From Goniomonas avonlea (lineage: Eukaryota > Cryptophyceae > Goniomonadida > Goniomonadaceae), in NCBI GenBank assembly GCA_003573635.1, contig QUTJ01031216.1, positions 1 to 10,392 of the forward strand: 10,392 nt of DNA, in the 5' to 3' direction. A program made the position numbers and the translations under genes. Shown piece by piece: positions 1 through 6,124 of this stretch. The notes beneath the pieces were generated by a model. It saw only the letters and a program-made list of their open reading frames with translations, was not told the origin of the DNA and did not search any database. Position 1 is the first letter of the stretch. Each line of letters begins with the position of its first letter.

Positions 1-54
<54 letters not shown>

Positions 55-58
55 CTCT
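1..58. repeat. (CT)n microsatellite
   Basis: Nearly pure CT dinucleotide tract with one G interruption near position 52, running to the left edge. It lies in what appears to be an intron of the minus-strand hydrolase gene, where it would read as a GA tract in the transcript. The same dinucleotide recurs at several other places in the window. Confidence 0.97.
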
Positions 59-148
59 CTCTCCGACAGACATGGCACTTGGCTCGGCCACACGCGACAA
101 CATGTTGTGTCACGCAGTATGAAAAATAACAAGCCAATCATCACTTAC

Positions 149-1057
149 CCGGGATGAGCTCTGATTTTACATTAGGGAGCTGCGAAATCATAAACTTTGC
201 GCACTGCAGTGGAGGTGTTACAAAGGTGTTACCCGAGCAAGGTCGAAGCTTACCGCCGGAGAAACATCAGTGTCATCTTCACCGTGCCAGAGGAGGACTG
301 GAACATGAATTGAGGTCAGATCGAACCCCCAAAGGTTTGTCTCCAAAAAGCCATCCTGTGACGTGTGTTCCACTCCTTGTTTCAAAGCCTCCTCAAGATC
401 AGACATGGCAGTGGCGCGCCGATCATCCTGGGGAATATGCTGGTAGGCACTGCCAACAGATGCTATCATTTCCAGAGAAACACCCCGACTGACTCACCTT
501 CGCAGCTCGTCCGCGTATTCCTTTGTGATGGCCAGAGAGCTCTCCTTTGTACGTGGTGGGTGGAGACCAAGTTTTTCACGATCAGGCAAGATAGCGTAGG
601 GGGCATCCGAGCTCAGCAACCCGCAGGCAGCCACTTGCGCTGCACCGAGGTATGCTGCGCACGCTAGTGCGTGCGGTCCTCCACTGGAGAAGCCGACCAC
701 TGAAAAGCGTCCAATGCTCAGGGTCTTGGCGACGTGAGATATATCGTTGGCCCAGTCACGATACGTGCGGTCGGGGTGCGGGCTCGATTCGCCAATTCCT
801 GGCCGATCAAAAGCAAGAACTCGAGCACCAGCCTCCTTTGTGGCGCCATCGGTCTTGGCCCACATAGGCTCGAACAACCTACTGTTTAAATTCCCATGGA
901 AAAAAAACACGGGAGCTCCATCAGGGTCACCGTATTCGCGATATGCCAAGTGCCGCCCACCAGAGACTTCAACACACTGCATGATCTGCGAAGCCGTTTG
1001 TCCAAGAAATCTGCGTCGGAGCGACTGAATGGCTGCTTTTCGGGATCGCCTTCCCAA
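149..1057 (-). CDS. Alpha/beta-hydrolase fold protein, 3'-partial (3 exons visible)
   Basis: Exons on the minus strand are 1057-498, 449-254 and 203-149, joined in frame across introns of 48 nt (497-450) and 50 nt (253-204), both GT-AG. A third donor (GTAAGT at 148-143) opens an intron that leaves the window, so the C-terminus is missing. The 270 visible residues show an alpha/beta-hydrolase order: HGN oxyanion-hole region near residue 54, DRPGIGES near 84-91, nucleophile elbow GFSSG with Ser124 near 122-126, and a C-terminal strand-turn WHGEDDTDVSP near 241-251 supplying the acid, probably Asp246. The catalytic His, normally in a GH motif after the last strand, should lie in the next exon off the edge. 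The N-terminus is basic with no clear signal peptide. The upstream start (MGRRSRK) is the first Met of the frame; a Met near residue 26 is an alternative. The family is broad (esterases, lipases, dehalogenases), so the substrate cannot be named. Confidence 0.8.
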
Positions 1058-1203
1058 GTGCCGTGCTTGTGAGCAGCGTACTAGTACAACTCCATAGCTA
1101 CGTAGTTAAGACAGTGATGATCTCGTTGTGGATGTTCAAAGTGCCCTAACGCTCTTGGTGCATTTTTTTTGGAACACAGGCAGCGTGACAGGCTGGGCCA
1201 GAG
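1058..1203. promoter_or_regulatory. Divergent intergenic region between hydrolase and ankyrin genes
   Basis: About 146 bp separate the two proposed start codons, which point away from each other, so any promoters must lie here or overlap the genes. I see no TATA box. A T8 run followed by GGAACACAG near 1164-1180 resembles a 3' splice site, so the ankyrin transcript could have an upstream exon and the start used here could be internal. The regulatory role is inferred from layout only. Confidence 0.3.
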
Positions 1204-1995
1204 ATGGACCCTGACCTTGAGAAGAAATCATGGAGTCTGCGGAAAGAAAAATATAGCGACTGGAGGCCTGCACGACACCACGGACGGGGCGACACCCCGT
1301 TGCATGTCGCGTGCTTCAATGGCCATGTCTCGGTGGTAAAGCTATTGGCCTCGGATAAGCACGCCGACGTCAATGTTCGAAGTTCTGCAGACGGTGCTAC
1401 GCCGTTGAATCGGTGTTGTGAAACGGGCAAGACAGATTGTGTCCAAGTCCTTTTGGATGTAGATCTGAACTTGATCATTTGCTTGAGGATAACTTTTTGT
1501 CGCAGGCCAAGGCACACCTCGACGCACCGAACTTCAAGGGTCACACCCCTCTCCACGTTGCATTCGAGTCAGGGCAAAACTTTCTTGCTGAGTTTTTGCT
1601 CCAGCGTGGCGCGAAGCAATGTAGCGCTGTTTGCAAGGTGGGATCACCCCTGTCTGAGGTCGCGCTAACCCACCTCAGCGTTGTGATCTCAACATGAAAA
1701 TTCTCAGTCGGCGTGAAGAGAAGTCACAGAAAGGCGCGCTCGAAGGTCCGGTTCACTGTCATGAAGACACTAATCTGGTAAGTGCATGAGTGTTGACATG
1801 TGTGTCTTTACCCTTCATCAGGTACTTGAGGAGGAATTTGGGTCAATCAATCTCTCAGATGAAATTGCCAAGATGAAAGAGGAAAGTTTATGCTTCGAAT
1901 CCGTACAAAACGCCCCACGCGGCAAAAAAAATAAGAAACACAAGAAGAAGAAGCACGGAAAGACCAACGGTGCGCCAATTGTGTTCTCTCCCTGA
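1204..1995 (+). CDS. Ankyrin-repeat protein with lysine-rich C-terminal tail (4 exons)
   Basis: Exons 1204-1458, 1506-1637, 1679-1777 and 1822-1995 all join in phase 0 over short GT-AG introns of 47, 41 and 44 nt, giving 219 residues. Three ankyrin repeats are visible: GDTPLHVACFNGH at about 29-63, GATPLNRCCETGK at 64-96, and GHTPLHVAFESGQ from 97. The second repeat is exactly 33 residues long only when the first intron is removed, which supports that splice. For the second intron, the acceptor after 1678 keeps the frame open; the later acceptor near 1709 would hit a stop. The last exon has an acidic, probably helical stretch and then a lysine/histidine-rich cluster at about residues 196-209 that could be a nuclear or nucleolar signal or bind nucleic acid. 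Ankyrin repeats bind protein partners; no enzymatic domain is visible. The start is the first Met of the frame, but an upstream exon is possible. Specific function unknown. Confidence 0.75.
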
Positions 1996-2479
1996 CCTGC
2001 AAGGATTGCTCACTCTGGAACAGGGCCGTTAACAACTGCTTGTGACGGCAGGATTGGTGGTCATGTCTCAGAAGAGTTTCACTCGACCGGAGTTGATAGG
2101 GTGGGTGGAGCCAGTTTGACTGGTACTAGCGGTGCCTGGGGTATGGGCGGAGGTGTGGCGGGGGTGGGTGGAGTCTCCTGTGCGCCAACTCTTGTCTCAG
2201 AGCAAACGATGCACGGGGATTCCCTTGTGCCACTGTTGTAGATCCGTTATAGTGTATTTATTTTGCACAGTGTACAATACTAAACCCGCAATAAAATTAG
2301 AGTGCTGTATTCTTTGGTCTAGTCGGCACGTAGGTTTTCTCTACCTCTGACCTATTGTCAACAAAAAGCTTCTTTTGGGCTGGGATTGCAATTCCAATGT
2401 GTGGACGTTACCGCCTCAGCTCCTCAGTCATGGGACACGGCACTGTGACAGCAGACAATCGCTTTGGATCGTAACTGTT
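1996..2479. other. 3' UTR and intergenic sequence
   Basis: No convincing ORF. The left part is probably the ankyrin 3' UTR. The segment 2099-2173 is strikingly G-rich and carries the same 12-mer (GGGTGGGTGGAG) twice, at 2099-2110 and 2162-2173. An AATAAA is found at 2290-2295. The rightmost part, from about 2350, may be a diverged continuation of the rRNA-like fragment on the minus strand, but I cannot align it by eye. Confidence 0.5.
2290..2295 (+). terminator. Candidate polyadenylation signal AATAAA
   Basis: A canonical AATAAA hexamer about 295 nt past the ankyrin stop codon, in AT-richer sequence. Many protists do not depend on this hexamer, so its use is uncertain. Confidence 0.35.
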
Positions 2480-2698
2480 GAATTTGAATCCAATGTTTGG
2501 CGAGGTCGCTCGCCGCGACTGAGGATCCTTGTGAGTTTCTTTTCCACCGCCTAGGCAGATCTACTGATCTGTGGCTGCTACGCAGTTCCTAGTGGTTTGA
2601 ATAATCCCTCTTTATATATCTAGCATATATATAGCATATATATAGCATATATATATGCTTAAATTCAGCGGTTAATCAGACTTCAACTTAATCTCGAC
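2480..2698 (-). rRNA. Fragment of cytosolic LSU (28S) rRNA 5' end, interrupted; probably a pseudogene
   Basis: Read on the minus strand, 2698-2651 ends in CCGCTGAATTTAAGCATAT, the near-universal eukaryotic LSU start that follows the 5.8S-pairing segment. After about 95 bp of unrelated AT-rich sequence, 2551-2505 reads GGCGGTGGAAAAGAAACTCA followed by CAAGGATCCTCAGTCGCGGC and GAGCGAC. This matches the block that normally follows within a few bases (AAGCGGAGGAAAAGAAAC, then AGTAACGGCGAGCGAA). Two separate blocks in the right order and on the same strand make chance similarity very unlikely. Differences at usually fixed bases (AGTCGCGGC instead of AGTAACGGC, TTAACCGC instead of TACCCGC) and the insertion suggest a decayed or unusual copy. 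I see no 5.8S sequence upstream on the minus strand and no clear LSU continuation below about 2480. Confidence 0.75.
2556..2651. repeat. AT-rich insertion with 11-bp tandem repeat inside the LSU-like fragment
   Basis: This separates two blocks that are almost adjacent in normal LSU rRNA. Its right half contains three copies of AGCATATATAT (about 2624-2656), the last running into the palindrome GCATATATATATGC that overlaps the rRNA-like GCATAT. The left half is non-repetitive, with a short GATC-containing palindrome (CAGATCTACTGATCTG, about 2556-2571). It could be an expanded microsatellite or a small inserted element; no ORF is present. Confidence 0.6.
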
Positions 2699-2871
2699 CA
2701 GGGCCTAACAGTGCCGGGCCGGGCCCCTTCGATCAAGTTCGATGCCATTTGAATATGACCGGCGTAACCGGCCTTTCTGATAGACTATTGTCCGCGGCTC
2801 ATACAAGAACTCGTAGGGCCGAGACGTCCCTCGCCACTGCGCCAGCTCTTCGGGTGAGGCGTTTTTGAAGG

Positions 2872-3039
2872 ATGCTGCAGAGCCTTTTGAAATTCCAAGG
2901 AGATCCAAAGCCAGGGACTCCTGTCTTCAAAGCAGACAACAAAGTTGCCATGTCAGGTTTCCACAATGATATCAAGGATACCGACAAGCTGCTTGACAAA
3001 TACGTTGGCTTCAAGCTGTACAACAAAATCTTTTCATAA
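2872..3039 (+). CDS. Possible small ORF, 55 aa, unrecognised
   Basis: ATG at 2872 to TAA at 3037-3039. The product is hydrophilic and rich in Lys and Asp (QGDPKPGTPVFKADNK, then DIKDTDKLLDKYVGFKLYNK), a composition more like real protein than random translation. No domain is recognised. The frame stays coding-like past the stop (see the following entry), so this may be part of a larger broken or unspliced gene rather than a complete small gene. An overlapping minus-strand ORF (2908-2705) is also open, and I cannot exclude it. Confidence 0.25.
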   Translation: MLQSLLKFQGDPKPGTPVFKADNKVAMSGFHNDIKDTDKLLDKYVGFKLYNKIFS

Positions 3040-3189
3040 ACATTGTTCAACATTCGTAAACCAGTTCGGAAGCGCGCCGGCAATTACCAATATCACCTGT
3101 CATTGCACGACCGTCTGGAATCGCAGTGAAAAATGTCGTCCACGCGCCATAGATTTGTCAATGGTTGGGAAGACTTTCCTTCTCAGTAC
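3040..3189 (+). pseudogene. Stop-interrupted coding-like sequence continuing the previous frame
   Basis: In the same frame as the 55-codon ORF, two further stretches look protein-like: one from 3040 (FNIRKPVRKRAGNYQYHLSL and onward) to a TGA near 3127, and one after it (MSSTRHRFVNGWEDFPSQYQ) to a TGA near 3190. Three stops in one frame with sensible composition between them could mean a decayed gene or UTR read-through by chance. The other genes in the window use TAA, TAG and TGA only as terminal stops, so an altered genetic code is not supported. Confidence 0.2.
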
Positions 3190-3283
3190 CAGCTCACGTG
3201 ATGGCAGTTCTGAACCTTTTTTCCTATACTTGTCCGTGATTTGCGTGTTATTGCGGACAGGTCAACAAGGACTCGGCCCCTGA

Positions 3284-3490
3284 CTCGTTTTTGCGGTCAT
3301 CAACAAGGACAGGCTCCCCACAGCCAACGACGGAGGCGTCCGCTGCCTCCTCGACCTGAAAATGGGCACGCCCCCTCAGAAGTTCACCGTCATTCTCGAC
3401 ACGGGCTCGTCGGTGTTTGGGGTGTTTGTTGAGCCCAAGCAGAAGGAGCAGGTTCAGTTCAGTGCATGGTGCAACATCGTTATGAGCTGA
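3284..3490 (+). pseudogene. Orphan exon of a pepsin-family (A1) aspartic protease
   Basis: The frame 3284-3490 encodes a recognisable N-lobe segment: GGVRCLLDLKMGTPPQKFTV followed by ILDTGSSVFGVFVEP. The GTPPQ turn and DTGS motif (catalytic Asp codon at 3398-3400) are diagnostic of pepsin/cathepsin D-like endopeptidases. The usual SNLWVPS after DTGS is replaced by SVFGVFV. The exon probably begins after an AG at 3306 or 3312, preceded by a pyrimidine-rich stretch, and may end at CAG|GT at 3451/3452; read through, the frame stops at 3488-3490. An in-frame TGA at 3281-3283 closes it on the left. I find no signal peptide, propeptide, flap tyrosine or second catalytic Asp motif in the neighbouring kilobase. 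It is therefore a fragment, a pseudogene, or one exon of a gene whose other exons I could not recognise. Confidence 0.6.
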
Positions 3491-3933
3491 AGGGCCACGT
3501 TCCGGTCACTTTGGCTGCTGAATTGCTCACCACCTCGAGACCTGACATGGCCTGACGTGACCTGACATGTGTGTGCCTGCTCGGTTTGAGCTCTTGTTGA
3601 CTGTTTCCTCTTCTGTCCAAACTCTTCTCTGTTCATTCCCATGGTTGGCCGTAGGGAACCATCAACCCCAGTCCGGTCAGGTCTTGGCCTCATCATTCGG
3701 TGACATATTTTTGCATGCTGTTCGGAACCAAGAGCCGACCCTCTGACCCAACTCGCTCAGGTTTGGCCATGTACGTGGGTGTGCTGGGTGCCGTGTTGGT
3801 GCGGCGACGTGCCCCGAGCGCTCGCCTTGCAGGCCTCCACCCACTAGCCGGAGAAACAAGCACTTGTTCTGATCTCGCATTTTAACCCTCAGTTCAACCC
3901 CAGCACAGACAGAACGGGGCATCCGTGGAAAAG

Positions 3934-4018
3934 GCTTGCCTGATTTTTTTTAATTCTCAATTGGAAGCCCGATCGACGCTGTAGCTTGCCTGAATGTCGA
4001 TAATTCACCGTCGGAAGC
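3934..4018. repeat. 35-bp imperfect direct repeat, 50-bp period
   Basis: Copy 1 spans 3934-3968 and copy 2 spans 3984-4018. Each begins GCTTGCCTGA, has AATTC in the middle and ends GGAAGC; about 26 of 35 positions agree. The 15 bp after copy 1 does not clearly match what follows copy 2. No function is apparent. Confidence 0.7.
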
Positions 4019-4171
4019 GTCGGTAGCCGGTTCTTCGGCGATCCCCTGCGATGTCATCCCAGCAAGAATTTCTCGGCCCCTTTGAAGTTCAGAAGTCAGT
4101 CAGCTGTCGTGGATAACAGTCAGGCGGACCGGTGAAAAACGGAGGGAGAATCCAATCACGTCAATCCAAAC

Positions 4172-4201
4172 AGGACCAGAATGGTCAGGACAAGAATGGT
4201 A
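4172..4201. repeat. 15-bp tandem duplication
   Basis: AGGACCAGAATGGTC at 4172-4186 is followed directly by AGGACAAGAATGGTA at 4187-4201 (13 of 15 identical). Confidence 0.8.
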
Positions 4202-4234
4202 AGAGCCAACACTAGACAATTTGTCAATGTTCTT

Positions 4235-4681
4235 TTTATTGTTTTTTGTTTTTTTAAATAACTCTTTTTTTTCTTTTTTTCTTTTTTGATACAAAGCGTC
4301 TCAAGGACATCCAAAGCTCCTGAGCGCGTCGCGCCGCCATGCGAGCACCTGTAATTGCGAGAGTTGAGCACTCCAGTAGTGTACAAGGTATTGGTGGGCA
4401 GAAAGCACAAAGAGAGAAGAGAGAGACGGCAAGCAGGGCAACAAGTGCGACCGTCAACCTCAACCCAACCTAGCCTTTCGTCCTCCAAACCGTCGTCGCG
4501 GTGGCTTCGAGCCTTCCTGTGACATTGAGGGCGGTCAACGCCAGCGAATAAAATAAGTCAGTAGTAGTATACAAATCGTATCACGAGACTCTTGGAGCGT
4601 CGCGAGAGAGTGTGCAATCAGTATCACGAGGACTTATGGCCAAGTGAGTGTGACACGGACATTGTGTGAGCGATACACAAT
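4235..4681. other. Probable 3' flank/UTR of the TBP-like gene, with T-rich tract
   Basis: Downstream of the minus-strand TBP-like stop codon. On that strand the tract 4288-4229 is strongly A-rich and includes AATAAA (TTTATT at 4235-4240 on the plus strand), a possible 3'-processing region about 440 nt after the stop. No convincing coding sequence; the long minus-strand open frames here are lysine-rich translations of the A-rich tract. Confidence 0.4.
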
Positions 4682-5872
4682 TTAGGCCGTGGTCGCGCGT
4701 TTGCTTACGCGACCTACAGCTGCAGTGGTCTTACGCTTACGACTGCTGAGCGGCTCCGAGCCCTGAACGGCGCCGAGGTTCGCCTCCAGTACATTGCGCA
4801 CCTCCTGAAACGCACCACCAACGGATGCCTCATCGCAGTTTCCGGTCACGAAGGCCTTTCCGGATGCGAAGATCATGGCAGACACGTCCTTGCCACCATC
4901 GGGGTTGGGAACAGGCACTACCAAGCCACAGTAGCTTTCGGGGTTGTACCTGGCTGCGAATCCTGCGGCCGTTAGCACGGACTGCGCCCGCACCAAGTTC
5001 ACAGGAAAAGGCACCTCGAACTCGGCCTTGTTCATCACCACACGGAACCCTGAATACGAAAGACTGGCCGGATCGGCGACGGCGGATCCACACGGACCAC
5101 ATGAGCGGCCGACAAGAGAGACAATGTGGGAGGCAAGCATATGAGACTCAACCTGGCCCTTGGATCCCGCCAACTTCACCCGGCCGTTCTTGAAGATGTT
5201 GACGCTGACCGAATGCCCAGCAACACGCACTTGAGTGGACGCTTGATTTTGGAAGCTTTGTTTTTTTCCTCGAGCGCTCTCGAACGCGGTGTTTGCGGGG
5301 TCGTAGATAATAGACCCAGGAAAGAGCCGAGCTAACATGAGGAGATCGACCGTTTGGTTTAGCTCGAATACGGCCGTTTGGGTCGAAATCCTCACCTTGT
5401 CGGAAGAAGCTGGGGAAGTTGGGGAGAAGCCGCATGACGAGCGAGCAGCAGGCATGGTTGGGGTGGAGCTGCAAGACGAGATGTTGTCACATGCGGTTGG
5501 CTCCGTGCCAGATGTCGCAGGAGAAACATGGTTTTCGACCCACTCGTCGACCTGATCAAACTCCGAAACAGGGGAGTCGCACCGCCTCTCTGGGGACTCC
5601 TCGACCGAAGAGTAGGAAACGGGCGAATGGAAGTACTCAGGTGAAGCCTGGAAGTTTTCTGGTGAAGCAGGGCACAACTCTGGCGAAGCAGGGAAGAAGG
5701 ACGGCGCAGCGTATTCCTCCACCAACGGGGCCGAGAAATCCAGAGGGAAGTCGAAACCGAACTGGGCAGCACATTGGCTTAACCCAAAAGCCAAAGGTTG
5801 CTCCTGCTGGTTACAATAGAGGTCGGACCTGAGAATATCGTCGAAAAGGGGCAGGGCGTCGAGGTTCTCCAT
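4682..5872 (-). CDS. Divergent TATA-box-binding-protein-like transcription factor, intronless
   Basis: The frame is open from ATG 5983 to the stop at 4682 (433 codons). I prefer the internal ATG at 5872 (MENLDALPLFDD), giving 396 residues, because the preceding 37 residues have no acidic/SP character and may be 5' UTR. From the 5872 start, residues 1-50 are acidic and hydrophobic (activator-like), 60-155 are Ser-Pro rich, and about 161-370 form the two imperfect repeats of the TBP saddle. Repeat 1 has RISTQTAVFEL, then SFQNQAST and VNIFKNGRVKLAGSK. Repeat 2 has FRVVMNKAEFEVPFPVNL, RYNPESYCGLVV and AMIFASGKAFVTG, matching the canonical FxSGKxxxTG strands. A basic tail (SSRKRK, SKRATTA) looks like a nuclear signal. 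Canonical TBP has a nearly invariant core; this one is very diverged, and its FQNQ...FKNGRVKLAGSK pattern recalls giant-virus TBPs and related protist paralogs. Likely role: core-promoter binding as a TBP paralog. It lacks introns although neighbouring genes have many. Confidence 0.75.
   Translation of the reverse strand: MENLDALPLFDDILRSDLYCNQQEQPLAFGLSQCAAQFGFDFPLDFSAPLVEEYAAPSFFPASPELCPASPENFQASPEYFHSPVSYSSVEESPERRCDSPVSEFDQVDEWVENHVSPATSGTEPTACDNISSCSSTPTMPAARSSCGFSPTSPASSDKVRISTQTAVFELNQTVDLLMLARLFPGSIIYDPANTAFESARGKKQSFQNQASTQVRVAGHSVSVNIFKNGRVKLAGSKGQVESHMLASHIVSLVGRSCGPCGSAVADPASLSYSGFRVVMNKAEFEVPFPVNLVRAQSVLTAAGFAARYNPESYCGLVVPVPNPDGGKDVSAMIFASGKAFVTGNCDEASVGGAFQEVRNVLEANLGAVQGSEPLSSRKRKTTAAVGRVSKRATTA
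5630..5692 (-). repeat. 21-bp imperfect tandem repeat encoding PASPExx heptads
   Basis: Within the TBP-like gene, three consecutive heptads read PASPELC, PASPENF and QASPEYF, followed by the shorter HSPVS. The underlying DNA shows the related 21-mers on the plus strand (CTGGTGAAGCAGGG and CTGGCGAAGCAGGG units), so the array arose by local duplication. Serine-proline pairs are spaced seven residues apart. Confidence 0.8.
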
Positions 5873-6124
5873 GTTGGCTGTTGGCGAGTCTCTGAGGCGC
5901 ACGTTTTGAAGAGGATGGCTCAAGGAGGGCCTGCTTAGAGCCGAAAAACCGAACTGGAATAAAATCATGTTCCGAACAGGCAAAAGAGATCAAAATTTCA
6001 AAAACATTACCGTTGAACCGAACGAGATTGCGTTGCTGATCCTCTTGTGTGTCCGGTAAGCTACACACAGCCCACTTTGTCCGAAGTTTGTCGTTGTCTT
6101 TTTGCCTTGTTTCTCGAGGTGTCG
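5873..6124. promoter_or_regulatory. Head-to-head intergenic region between TBP-like and TTLL9 genes
   Basis: The preferred start codons (5872 minus, 6125 plus) are 252 bp apart and divergent, or 141 bp apart if the upstream TBP-like ATG at 5983 is used. An AT-rich stretch at 5990-6012 (CAAAATTTCAAAAACATTA) is the only compositional peak; no clean TATA box. A shared bidirectional promoter is inferred from layout only. Confidence 0.35.

Larger units (their letters stand above)
3491..4234. other. Gene-free stretch with small repeats
   Basis: No ORF here has motif support. There is a triple CCTGACATGG-like 10-mer at 3540-3569, a degenerate 35-bp direct repeat at 3934-4018, and a 15-bp tandem duplication at 4172-4201. 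Missing protease exons were looked for and not found. Confidence 0.5.

Noticed and set aside
2099-2173. G-quadruplex regulatory element in the ankyrin 3' region
   Set aside because: The stretch is G-rich with a duplicated 12-mer, but the G-runs are short and unevenly spaced; not enough to claim a structure.
2705-2908. Minus-strand 67-codon ORF upstream of the LSU-like fragment
   Set aside because: It overlaps the plus-strand ORF and lies where an ITS2 would be if the rRNA unit continued; no domain recognised, so not called as a gene.
2872-3189. Alternative genetic code reading TAA/TGA as amino acids
   Set aside because: TTLL9, the ankyrin gene and the TBP-like gene use TAG, TGA and TAG/TAA only at their ends, with no in-frame stop that a conserved residue would require.
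4229-4288. T-rich tract as the poly(A) tail of a retrocopied gene on the minus strand
   Set aside because: The run is broken by many other bases, no target-site duplication is seen, and no gene-like sequence ends there; a 3' flank of the TBP-like gene is simpler.
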